This document shows positions 1 to 8,668 of a DNA stretch of 64,000 nt, one piece after another; within the stretch, counting starts at the first letter, position 1; each line of letters begins with the position of its first letter. The notes under the pieces were generated by a model. The model searched no databases. It was not told the origin of the DNA and saw only the letters and a program-made list of their open reading frames with translations. Source of the DNA: Acidobacteriota bacterium (GTDB taxonomy: Bacteria; Acidobacteriota; Terriglobia; Bryobacterales; Bryobacteraceae). The stretch spans positions 1-64,000 of the forward strand of contig JAFDVU010000003.1 of the NCBI GenBank assembly GCA_018268835.1. Reading direction: 5' to 3'. Position numbers and translations under genes: made by a program.

Positions 1-2908
1 CGGAATCAAACCGAATCCCCGACCAGTCGCCTGCCGCCGGCACCGTCGCACTGCCATCACCGTTCGAGTCGCCGCCTACGGTGTCGTCCCGTTCCGATGT
101 GAAGTAGATCGGCTGCGCCGCCGTCCCGTTCGCTACCAGTGTCCCCTGCACCCTCAAATATGCCGAAGTGTAGCAACATCCGCCCGGCGCGTAGCGGAAC
201 TTCACCACAACACCCGGCACGATCGTTAGAGTTGCGCCTGCTCCTACCGTGAGGCCGCCGCTGGGGATGACGTATGGGCTCTGGCTAAGGTCCCACGTCG
301 TGCTCGCTGCAATCACAGAAAGCCCTGCTTGGGTTACGGTGAAGGACTGCGTCCCTAGCGATAGCACACCTGTACGCGGCGGGCCGGGGTTGACGGCCAC
401 AGTGTAGTTGGCCGTGCCGCTGATACCGGGGGGTACAGCCCCAACCGTAATCCAAGGCACCGAAGCCGACGGTGTCAGCGAACATGTCGCGTCCGAAGAT
501 CCTACCGTGGCAGTTCCGGACCCTCCCGTAATCGGGAACGAAGTGGAGGAGGTTGCCGTCAGCGTATACGTGCATCCACCCGCATGCGGCTCCATCCCCG
601 CTAACGCCTTAACCCCAGCGCCGTCTTGCCCGATAAGGAGTTTGTGCCCCTCCACGCTTATTGAGCCTGAACGGGACTGCATATCCTTGTTGGCACCTAC
701 CCTAATGTCCAGAACGCCCGGACCGACCTCGGCGCTGGCTTGAGCGGAGATCCACACGGGCAGTCCCGTTGCACGCCATTCACAATTCGGTGCTGTCGGG
801 ACAACACGCAGGGAATCGGTGCCGCCTAGACGACCGAAAGACCGGTTGGTCCACGAGAAATCGTAGCCGCACGGGGATAGCTGGCTGATGAACGTGCCGC
901 TGCCTAACACGGCGTCTGTTTGCCCAACCTGGGGGAAGTCATTGCTTCGACCGTCGGCTGCACTGGCGTCGCCAGCCAAGTACGCATGATTGTCCTTATC
1001 AATGACAATCGCCACCGCGCGATCCGCATCGCTGCCGCCCAGGAATGTACCATCGATCAGGGCGTCTCCCGACACGCTCACTCTGACAAAGAAGGCGTCC
1101 TGCGGTCCGGCCAAGGCCGCCTGGACCGCGCTGCGCGTTGGAAAGTCGGAGGATTGGGTCCAGCCGCCGACAAACGCCTCACCCACATCGTTTGCCCGAA
1201 TGGTGAGTCCGCGGTCAGCCTTCGTGCCCCCGAGGTAGGTCGAGTACTCAAGTGCGCCATCCGGACCTAGCCGTGTAACAAAGGCGTTCTCGGTACCGCG
1301 CAAAAACGAGGAGAGGGCGGAGATCGTCGGGAAGTCGGGCGACGAAGTCCAGCCGGTGACATAGGCTCGTCCGGCACCATCAACCGCAACACCGAGAGCC
1401 TCGTCTGAGCCGCTCCCGCCAAGGAGTGTGACGTAATCAAGAGCGTTGCCGTCGCTATTGAGCTTGGCTAGGAACGCATCCGTTTGTCCCAAATACGGTC
1501 GTGCCGAGAGGCCCATGGCGATTTCCGGCGATGTCGTGGCGCCCGCGACGTAAGCCCGCCCTGTGGCATCCACGGCAATGGACTCGCACCGGTCCTCACC
1601 ACTGCCACCGAAATAGGTGGAGAACAGAATGGTGGCGCCGTCACCGCTGATCTTGGTGACAAATCCGTCGGAAGAGCCTCGCAAGGTGGCCTGCACACCA
1701 CCGCGAATCGGGAAATCCAAAGATGTAGTCGCACCCGCCAGATAGGCATTTCCCTGTGAATCGACCGCCATGGCGCGTACTTCATCAGTGCCCGAACCGC
1801 CGATGTACGTAGAAAAGACCACTTCGCCTTCCGGACTGAGTTTGGCCAGGAACCCGTTCCTTGGGCCTCGGAGGGCTGACTGAAGCGGGTTGCGAGTGGG
1901 GAAGTTGACAGATGTGGTCCAACCTGCCAGGTACACGCTGCCCTGTTCATCGGTGGCGATACCTGTGGCACGGTCTTCGCCAGTTCCACCCAGAAAGGTC
2001 GTAAAGACGACCTTGCCGCTGGCGTCGATCTTTCGGATGAAAGCATTCGCACCGCCAGCGGTCATCTGCTGTTCGGTCGCCGACGCGGCTCTGGAAATTG
2101 TCGTGCCCGCGACATAGAGGTTACCGGAGCCGTCGCGGGCGATGCCGGCTACCGATTCGGAGCCAGTGCCGCCAAACTGGGCGGAATAGGTAACGACGGG
2201 ATCGATAACCAGTGGGTGGCTTCGGTCGTAGGCACCCACCTCAATCGCGATGAAGCCTTCCGATGTAAGGCGATATTTGCCCGGGACTGAAACACGCTTT
2301 CCCCGAATCTCCTGGTACAGGATTGCCGGTGCTTGGCGAAGATGTCCCCGAGGCGTCTGGAAGATAACTGATCCATCCTGGTCGGTCTCAATGCCGGACA
2401 CGCCCTCGGCCCTGATCTCAATTCGTCCCGGATCGGCCCCTGGCGCGACTACAAAATCGTACTCGAACCTCGAACCGACACCATAGAGGACAACATCGAT
2501 GCCCGGCCAAACGCTACGGTATTGGATCTTCTCGTAACTTCGAATGCCCGTTCGCCAATTCCGGCCCTTTTGGCCGAGGAAGTAGTTAACGGTCGTGCCA
2601 GCCGGTGCCGCGCCTTCCGGCGCGGCGCTCCGGCTTCCGCGGCTCCAAAGCCAGTGAACCGTGTCGGCGGGCCCGCTAAAGGTGAACCCTCCCGCATGTG
2701 CCGTGAGACGGTAGCCGGCCATGCGAGCCTCAAAAGCCGGACTGCCCGGAGACATGGAACTCTTCTCGAAGCGCCAAATCTCGCACTGGTATGGATTCCA
2801 GGTCACTCGCGAAGCCGCCGTCGCGATATCGGTTGCCAGCGAGATCAAGCAAATGCTGGTAAAGATCGTAGGCCAAACGCGTCGGGTCGAACGGCCATCC
2901 TCAATCAT
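1..2908 (-). CDS. Secreted SBBP beta-propeller / BACON-domain protein, C-terminus cut by window edge
   Basis: The reading frame stays open from the ATG at 2908 to the window edge (969 codons, no stop), so the C-terminus is missing. Residues 1-32 look like a signal peptide: an Arg-Arg pair followed by a hydrophobic stretch ending in AlaThrAlaAla. From about residue 235 the protein has repeated units with Gly-Gly-(S/T)-G-x-(D/E), then Y(V/L)AG-x-T, about 55 residues apart, which is the SBBP seven-bladed propeller pattern. Two BACON-like segments follow (about 677-720 and 776-823), each with Cys...Cys-x-W/L...W-I. Large proteins of this build are common in Solibacter-type acidobacteria and are thought to be exported; the ligand is unknown. 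The gene is divergent from the regulator at 3331. Confidence 0.85.
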   Translation of the reverse strand, partial: MIEDGRSTRRVWPTIFTSICLISLATDIATAASRVTWNPYQCEIWRFEKSSMSPGSPAFEARMAGYRLTAHAGGFTFSGPADTVHWLWSRGSRSAAPEGAAPAGTTVNYFLGQKGRNWRTGIRSYEKIQYRSVWPGIDVVLYGVGSRFEYDFVVAPGADPGRIEIRAEGVSGIETDQDGSVIFQTPRGHLRQAPAILYQEIRGKRVSVPGKYRLTSEGFIAIEVGAYDRSHPLVIDPVVTYSAQFGGTGSESVAGIARDGSGNLYVAGTTISRAASATEQQMTAGGANAFIRKIDASGKVVFTTFLGGTGEDRATGIATDEQGSVYLAGWTTSVNFPTRNPLQSALRGPRNGFLAKLSPEGEVVFSTYIGGSGTDEVRAMAVDSQGNAYLAGATTSLDFPIRGGVQATLRGSSDGFVTKISGDGATILFSTYFGGSGEDRCESIAVDATGRAYVAGATTSPEIAMGLSARPYLGQTDAFLAKLNSDGNALDYVTLLGGSGSDEALGVAVDGAGRAYVTGWTSSPDFPTISALSSFLRGTENAFVTRLGPDGALEYSTYLGGTKADRGLTIRANDVGEAFVGGWTQSSDFPTRSAVQAALAGPQDAFFVRVSVSGDALIDGTFLGGSDADRAVAIVIDKDNHAYLAGDASAADGRSNDFPQVGQTDAVLGSGTFISQLSPCGYDFSWTNRSFGRLGGTDSLRVVPTAPNCEWRATGLPVWISAQASAEVGPGVLDIRVGANKDMQSRSGSISVEGHKLLIGQDGAGVKALAGMEPHAGGCTYTLTATSSTSFPITGGSGTATVGSSDATCSLTPSASVPWITVGAVPPGISGTANYTVAVNPGPPRTGVLSLGTQSFTVTQAGLSVIAASTTWDLSQSPYVIPSGGLTVGAGATLTIVPGVVVKFRYAPGGCCYTSAYLRVQGTLVANGTAAQPIYFTSERDDTVGGDSNGDGSATVPAAGDWSGIRFDS

Positions 2909-3330
2909 TGCTGTGCTCCCCGTCTTCCGAGTAGTCCATTATATTGGTGATCACCTTTAAATAACAGGAGAAACTGACATTCGCATCTGAATCGGTCCCA
3001 AAGGTCCCTTGTCCTAACCCGACAACGGGCGGCAGGTACTGTATGTACCGGGGCGGAGGCGGAGCCTCGGAGCGAAAATCGCCGCCACTGGTTCCTGTAA
3101 GGCTCGTTCTATGTCGGTCCCCCACATGCTACCCGCCATCATCTTTCCCGATAGGGTCAAACGCCCTCTCCACCCGACAGGGACGATTCCGATCACCCGG
3201 GTTCCCGGCCGCACCGGCCGTCCGCCAACGCCGTCATAACGCTTCAGCTATGCTGAGAAGCTAACCCATGTTCATTTTCGGGTCATTGGCATCGGGCTGA
3301 AACTTTTATGAAAAACTTCTGAAGGCACCC
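2909..3330. other. Divergent intergenic region between the SBBP gene and the CadC-like regulator
   Basis: This 422-bp stretch contains no convincing gene; short reading frames on both strands overlap each other and have no recognisable protein features. It must hold both divergent promoters. A short inverted repeat, TCAGC-TAT-GCTGA, lies at 3244-3256, and a possible rightward promoter lies at 3286-3312. Nothing else stands out. Confidence 0.5.
3286..3312 (+). promoter_or_regulatory. Possible promoter of the CadC-like regulator gene
   Basis: TTGGCA (3286-3291) and TATGAA (3307-3312) resemble -35 and -10 boxes but are only 15 bp apart, shorter than the usual 17. Transcription would start near 3319, just before the GTG at 3331. 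The assignment is tentative. Confidence 0.3.
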
Positions 3331-6144
3331 GTGGGAACCTCCAACCGCTTATTCTTCTATCGCTTCGGGCCCTTCTGTCTGAGCGGCGGGGAGCGCGTCC
3401 TGAGGCGAGACGGCCAAGCGGCCAATCTCGGGCCGAAAGCCGTTGATACGCTTCTGGTCCTCATACAAAACCGCCACAGAGTGGTCCCCAGGGAAGAACT
3501 GATGAAGGAGGTCTGGCCCGACAGTGTGGTCGAAGAGAATAATCTCGACCAGCAGATCGCGGCGCTGCGCAAGGTTCTCGGCAAGGATGCGATCGAAAAT
3601 GTCCCGAGGCGGGGATATCGGTTTCTGCTCGATGTCAGGGAGGAACACGAGCGGCCTCAGCCAGAGGGCAGGAAGCGTTTCTGGCTCATTGTCGCGGCAA
3701 CCATTGCCATGGCCCTCGTGGGCGGCTGGCTAATTCGAAGCCGCACCGCGAGCCAGCGTTCCGTCCCATCATCGCGGTACCGGCAGGCGGTCGTGGTCCT
3801 CGGGTTCAAGAACCTGTCCGGTGGCCAGGAATCGGCTTGGCTATCCACAGGTCTTGAGGAAATGGTGAGGGCCGAACTCTCCGCTGCGAAGAATCTGCGC
3901 ACCATCTCTGGCGAAGAGACAGCCCGCGCCAAGATCGATCTGAGCCTGCCGGATGCCGACAGTCTTTCGCTGGGCACACTGGCGGCTATCCGGAAGCGTC
4001 TGAACGCCGATCTCGCTGTTCTGGGGTCTTATGCGGTGATCGGCCAAGGACTGACCGCGCCGGTGCGGCTCGATATAGCCGTCCAGAATACCGGCAGCGG
4101 GGAGGTCACCGTCTCCGTCACGCGAACCAGCAGTCAGGCTTCCTTGCCCGAAGTTATTGCATCCATTGGCACAACACTGCGCAAAGAGTTGGGCGAGAAA
4201 GAACTCACAGCAACTGAGGCTCAGGCTCTGAGAACGACCTATCCCCCCAGCCTGGAAGTCGAGCGTCTCTATGCCGAAGGCCTAGGGAAACTGCGGTTGC
4301 TGAATGCTGTTTCCGCGCGCCCTGTACTGGAGAAGGCGCTTGAGACGGAGCCGGGCTATGCACTCGCATATAGCGCTCTGGCGGATTGCTGGTCCATCCT
4401 GGGCTATCAACAGAAAGCAAAGGAGGCTGCCACGAAGGCCTTCGATCGTGCATCGGGCCTGCCTCGGGAATCGTTCCTGCTGCTCGAAGGCCAGTATCGC
4501 GAGCTAATGAACGAATGGGAGCGCGCGATTCAAATCTATCGCGCCCTTTGGACGTTCTTCCCGGATGAAACAGATTACGGACTCCGGTTGGCTAACGCTC
4601 AAACCAATGCTGGGAAAGGTAAAGATGCACTGGTTACGATCCAGGAGTTACGCAAAACAACCGGAGCGGATGACCCACGTGTTGATCTTGCGGAAGCAGC
4701 AACCGCGGAAGCACTTGGAGATTTTCGCCGCGAACAGACGGTCGCTTCCGAGGCGCGCAAGAAGGCTGAGGCGCGGCGGACACGGCTCGTGGCCGCGGCC
4801 GCATGGCTGCGGGAGTCTTGGGCAGAGAACCAGATGGGTGACCGCAAACCAGCGCTCGAGGCAGCGCAGCAGGCGAAAGCAATCTATGTCGAGGTCGGGG
4901 ACCATGCTGGCGAGGCCCGAGCTTGGAAGAACATTGCCGACGTCCTGGATGACGAGGGCGATAGCATGTCTGCCAAAGGCGCATACGAACGTGCCTTGTC
5001 CATCTTCCGCGAAGTTGGCCATGAGGCGGCCGTGTCGGCGACGATCAACAACCTGGCGTATGGCCTTATGGATAGAGGGGACCTGAACGGCGCGAGAAAG
5101 ATGTTCGAGGAGTCTGCGGGTATTGGCAGAAAGATCGCTGATCGCGCGCGCGAGGCCATCGCATTGAATGGTGTGGCCAATGTTCTATGGCGACAGGGGG
5201 ATCTGAATGCGGCACTTGCCGTGTACCAAAACGTGGTGACGATCCACCGCGAACACGGGGACAAGGCGCGGACTGCGACAGTACTGGGCAACGTAGCAAT
5301 CGTCTTACAAGACCAAGGCCACCTGGATGAGGCTAAGGCCAAGTTCGAGGAGTCGTTGGACATCATTCGCCAGATCGGCGATAAGCCCGGCCTTGCGCGA
5401 ACGTTGGGGAATCTTGGGGAGTTGCTTCTGAAACAGGGGGATGTGACAGGCGCGAAGAAGCGGTTTGAGGAACACCTCTCCGTAGCGGAACAAATGGATG
5501 ATAACCGGCAACGTGGATACGCGTTCTTCGGCTTAGGAGAGGCGCTGATGGCTGGAGGGGACCTCAGCGGTGCCAGATCGCGGTACGAAGACGCGTTGGC
5601 CGTACGAACGAAAATGAATGCCAAGAGCGTAATGGCGGAGAGCCAGCTTGCTCTTGCGGGCCTCGCGCTGGAAGAAGGCAAGTTCGGTGAGGCTGTTCAG
5701 CGGGCTCGGGATGCCCGTGCAGAGTTTCACCGGGAGCACGAGACTGACCAGGAAGCGCTTGCAATCGCAATCGAGGCCCGCGGACTGTCAGCTCAGGGGA
5801 AGTTGTCGGACGCCGCCCGAGCGGCGAAGCCTCTTGGCGAGCAATTACCCAAGATTCAGGACCGTGCTGAGCGGCTCGCGGTGTTGGCTACGGCCGCACC
5901 CGTGATGGCGAGAGCCGGTACAGTCGAGGCCGTCAAGGCGGAACTGGTAGCTGCCGAATCCGAAGCCGCGAAATTTGGCTATGGAGCCTTACGACTCGAG
6001 ATTCTGTTGGCCCAGTCCGAGGTTGAGCGGAATCCCGTGACCGCTGCGCACCGTCTCGAGGCTATTGAACGCGAGGCGAAGGCCAAGGGCCTCGGACTGA
6101 TTTCTCAAAAGGCTGCCGAGCGTCTCAGGTCTGCAAGCAAGTAG
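3331..6144 (+). CDS. Membrane-anchored winged-helix regulator with TPR array (CadC/ToxR-like)
   Basis: Residues 10-100 form an OmpR/PhoB-type winged-helix DNA-binding domain: the motif L-G-P-K-A-V-D-T-L near 33, E-E-L-M-K-E-V-W-P near 55, and the C-terminal R-R-G-Y-R-F at 93-98. A single transmembrane segment covers about 117-135, so the DNA-binding domain should be cytoplasmic and the rest outside, as in CadC. About 310-790 is an array of TPR units (repeats of G-D-L/x-A-x-x-x-Y/F-E-x-A/S). The start is GTG, preceded by GAAGG at a workable distance. It probably senses a signal at the envelope and regulates nearby or distant genes. The divergent SBBP gene is a possible target, but nothing shows this. 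It ends 10 bp from the first prophage gene. Confidence 0.85.
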   Translation: MGTSNRLFFYRFGPFCLSGGERVLRRDGQAANLGPKAVDTLLVLIQNRHRVVPREELMKEVWPDSVVEENNLDQQIAALRKVLGKDAIENVPRRGYRFLLDVREEHERPQPEGRKRFWLIVAATIAMALVGGWLIRSRTASQRSVPSSRYRQAVVVLGFKNLSGGQESAWLSTGLEEMVRAELSAAKNLRTISGEETARAKIDLSLPDADSLSLGTLAAIRKRLNADLAVLGSYAVIGQGLTAPVRLDIAVQNTGSGEVTVSVTRTSSQASLPEVIASIGTTLRKELGEKELTATEAQALRTTYPPSLEVERLYAEGLGKLRLLNAVSARPVLEKALETEPGYALAYSALADCWSILGYQQKAKEAATKAFDRASGLPRESFLLLEGQYRELMNEWERAIQIYRALWTFFPDETDYGLRLANAQTNAGKGKDALVTIQELRKTTGADDPRVDLAEAATAEALGDFRREQTVASEARKKAEARRTRLVAAAAWLRESWAENQMGDRKPALEAAQQAKAIYVEVGDHAGEARAWKNIADVLDDEGDSMSAKGAYERALSIFREVGHEAAVSATINNLAYGLMDRGDLNGARKMFEESAGIGRKIADRAREAIALNGVANVLWRQGDLNAALAVYQNVVTIHREHGDKARTATVLGNVAIVLQDQGHLDEAKAKFEESLDIIRQIGDKPGLARTLGNLGELLLKQGDVTGAKKRFEEHLSVAEQMDDNRQRGYAFFGLGEALMAGGDLSGARSRYEDALAVRTKMNAKSVMAESQLALAGLALEEGKFGEAVQRARDARAEFHREHETDQEALAIAIEARGLSAQGKLSDAARAAKPLGEQLPKIQDRAERLAVLATAAPVMARAGTVEAVKAELVAAESEAAKFGYGALRLEILLAQSEVERNPVTAAHRLEAIEREAKAKGLGLISQKAAERLRSASK

Positions 6145-6153
6145 CGGCAAGCC

Positions 6154-6510
6154 CTATTTGTCTGGCACGAGATCCACGGCGAAGAGCGTCTCGACTAGGG
6201 GTTGCAGCCAACGGCGGTCGGCGTTGGCGCCGTACGAGTCCCACATCTGGATCGCCGCCTTGATGCGCGCGACCTCCGGATCGGTGAACTCGAACTCTTT
6301 GGCCGGGATGGAGAGCGCGGGATTCCACACCGCGCGCTCCTGGCCGGCGACGATTTCGCGCTTCAACTCGACTGCTTTCTCCTCGTCGGCGTTGAGTGCG
6401 ATGCGATCCTGGACTGCCCAGATCGCGCGAATAGAACCCACGTCTGCCCGCTGTGCGCCCAGGAGCGCGTGCAGGTTCAGACGCTGGGTGTGATCAAGCG
6501 TCAACTTCAT
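6154..6510 (-). CDS. Hypothetical protein at the end of the tail operon
   Basis: A 118-residue acidic, mostly helical protein follows the tail fibre gene after 16 bp in the same direction. I do not recognise the family. It is rich in Leu, Ala and Glu and has no signal peptide or membrane segment. It begins with a short helical stretch (T-L-D-H-T-Q-R-L-N-L) and has a central acidic helix (E-E-K-A-V-E-L-K-R-E). Position suggests a small tail-fibre accessory or assembly protein, but that rests only on location. It is the last phage gene before the convergent host regulator. Confidence 0.7.
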   Translation of the reverse strand: MKLTLDHTQRLNLHALLGAQRADVGSIRAIWAVQDRIALNADEEKAVELKREIVAGQERAVWNPALSIPAKEFEFTDPEVARIKAAIQMWDSYGANADRRWLQPLVETLFAVDLVPDK

Positions 6511-6526
6511 CGGTTTGCCTTTCGAT

Positions 6527-8668
6527 TTACGGGTTGGAGTAGAGCAGGATGTAGCCTGCGGTCACGCCTGCGGGGTTCTTCACCTTGAGGCATCCGGACC
6601 ATCCGGACGGGTTGCTCGCGCCCACGATCTCCGCGAGGCGGTAGCCGTTGCCGGTGCCTCCGGCGATGATCAGTTCGCCGCCCGCCGTGACTTCGAGCAA
6701 CGTGTGGTCCGCGAGCGGGGAGCCAGGCCCGCGCACCTTCAACGGCGACTCTCCGCTATCCTTGCCGACGACCAGCAGCGGGCCGCATGCGATTCCGGCG
6801 CCAACTGTCGCGGTCTGGTAGCCCCACGTGCGCGCGTACCCGCGCTTAGGATCGTCGCCCAACTGGAGGCAAGCGCCCCACGCGTGGAACACGTTCCCGG
6901 CCGTCCAGCCATCGGTGTAGTGACCGATGGCCACCCAGAGCGACGTGGCGCCGCCCGTCATCGTGCCGGTGACCTTGAACCGCTGCCAGGAGGTCGTGAG
7001 CGTTACTGCGGTCGGGCCGACCAGCCACGTCGTCCAGCCGTTGTCGAGGATGCCGAGCGAGACGGTCATCGTTCCGGACGGCACCTTGAGCCAGACGTAA
7101 AACGTGTACTGGCCGTTGGCGGAGAGTCCCGCGACGTTCTGCCGGATCAGGCCCGCCGCGCCACTGGCGGTAACGGCGTCGGCGGTCGCGTTGCCATCGG
7201 GCGCGAGCACGCTGTTCCCGCTCACCGTGCAGGTGCCGCCGTTCTTGTCCCACGTCCCGACGCTGAAGTCTTCGGAGTACTTCAGCATGTTCTCGTACGA
7301 CCCGCCGGCCGACTGGAACGGGCCGCACTCGATGGAGTTGAGGTGCGAGTCCAGGTACGCCCACAGGTTGTTGGCGGCGGCGTACGCGAACGACGCGCCG
7401 CCCGACCCGTCGCGCAGGACCACGGTGGCCGCCGTGGCGTTCGCGGTCGCATCGCTGATCTGCGAGGACGTGTGCGTGTGGACGGACGCCGCCTTGCCCG
7501 CGAGGTCCGTTACCAGGCCGGTGACGTCGGCCTCCGCATGGGTGTGGCTGGTCGGAGCTTTGCCAGCCAGAGCGGTGACGAGGCCGGTCACATCGGCCTG
7601 CGCGTGCGTATGGGTGAGCGGTGCCTTGGCCGCGAGATCCGTGGCGAGGTTCGTTACGTCGGCCTCCGCATGCGTATGGCCCGGAACCGACGCGAGCGCG
7701 ATGGTGACGTTCACACGGTCGCTGGCGGGCACGTCCACGAACGTAAGCCCGATGTTCGCGCCCTGGATCAGGTTCAACGCGCGGCGCGTCCCGACCGCCG
7801 CACCGTTGTTCTGGATCGAGAATGGCAGCGACCCGGAGACGATATCTGCCGCCACGTGGGTGTGCGTGGGTAGGTCGCCGGCGACGAGTTGCGCGCCAGT
7901 CGTGGCGCGGCCCCATGAGTCCACGGTCACCTTGGTGTACGTGCCAGGACCGACGCCGGAGGCCGACAAGGAGATAACGCCCGCCGCCACGCTGATGCCG
8001 CCCACCGGGTCGATCTGTACGATGCCCTTGGCGAGCGTGCTCGCGTCCGGAACGGTGCTCGCGCCAAACGTCTGGCCGGCCGCGAAGTCGATGATCGCGT
8101 CCATCGCCAGATGGTTGTTGGCCGCGAGCGCTATGCCGAGGTCGCCGGAGTTGTCCTGCTTTCTCCACTTGACCGCGCCGCCGTTGGGCAGGCGTACCAG
8201 GCCGGTGCTCGACTTCGTGCCGGAGCCAAACTCGGCGCCGTCCTGGAACGTCTTGAGGCCGGTCACCGTGACCGCGCCGTCCTTCCGGATGTAATTGCGC
8301 GCGGCGGCGGTGCCCAACTCCGTCTCGATGGCCACGACCGCCGACTGGAGCGCGGTGATGAAGCCGGCCACCATGTTGGCCTTCACCGCGCCACCGTTGT
8401 TGTGGGTGGCGGCGGCGGTCCCGAAGGCTCCCCGCTGGCACCCCGTGAACTGCGTGGCGTTCTTGCCGGTGTACACGACCAGTTCGTCGTCCAGCGAGAG
8501 CACACCGTACGTCGCGGCAAAGCCGCCTGTGGTGGACGCCACGTTGATCGTGCTGTCGCCTGGATTCACCTGCGCCGTGGTCGTCGTCTCCAGGGGCTTC
8601 GCGGAGAAGGCATCGACCGGCGTGAACAGGCTGGCCGCGCTGTCGAGTGCTCCAGGATAGTTAGCCAT
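6527..8668 (-). CDS. Phage tail fibre protein with His-Thr-His repeats
   Basis: This 713-residue protein has an N-terminal segment (about 20-90) rich in small residues that resembles tail-attachment regions. Residues 331-396 hold three 22-residue units starting His-Thr-His-Ala, with Asp-Val-Thr and Leu-Ala-x-Lys, followed by a further His-Thr-His. Such HxH repeats are typical of trimeric tail fibres, where the histidines can bind metal along the axis. The C-terminal half looks like beta-rich receptor-binding modules, one of them carbohydrate-binding-like (about 470-620). It starts with ATG overlapping the end of the upstream gene by 8 bp, so the two are translationally coupled. It probably contacts the host surface. 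Confidence 0.75.
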   Translation of the reverse strand: MANYPGALDSAASLFTPVDAFSAKPLETTTTAQVNPGDSTINVASTTGGFAATYGVLSLDDELVVYTGKNATQFTGCQRGAFGTAAATHNNGGAVKANMVAGFITALQSAVVAIETELGTAAARNYIRKDGAVTVTGLKTFQDGAEFGSGTKSSTGLVRLPNGGAVKWRKQDNSGDLGIALAANNHLAMDAIIDFAAGQTFGASTVPDASTLAKGIVQIDPVGGISVAAGVISLSASGVGPGTYTKVTVDSWGRATTGAQLVAGDLPTHTHVAADIVSGSLPFSIQNNGAAVGTRRALNLIQGANIGLTFVDVPASDRVNVTIALASVPGHTHAEADVTNLATDLAAKAPLTHTHAQADVTGLVTALAGKAPTSHTHAEADVTGLVTDLAGKAASVHTHTSSQISDATANATAATVVLRDGSGGASFAYAAANNLWAYLDSHLNSIECGPFQSAGGSYENMLKYSEDFSVGTWDKNGGTCTVSGNSVLAPDGNATADAVTASGAAGLIRQNVAGLSANGQYTFYVWLKVPSGTMTVSLGILDNGWTTWLVGPTAVTLTTSWQRFKVTGTMTGGATSLWVAIGHYTDGWTAGNVFHAWGACLQLGDDPKRGYARTWGYQTATVGAGIACGPLLVVGKDSGESPLKVRGPGSPLADHTLLEVTAGGELIIAGGTGNGYRLAEIVGASNPSGWSGCLKVKNPAGVTAGYILLYSNP
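7480..7678 (-). repeat. Three 66-bp coding tandem repeats in the tail fibre gene
   Basis: Three in-frame units of 66 bp encode the 22-residue His-Thr-His repeats of the fibre; a fourth partial unit follows. They diverge at the DNA level more than at the protein level, so protein structure appears to be what is conserved. Confidence 0.75.

Noticed and set aside
1468-2052. A 194-residue leftward frame
   Set aside because: It is an alternative frame of the SBBP gene, whose continuous frame from 2908 to the window edge shows the propeller repeats.
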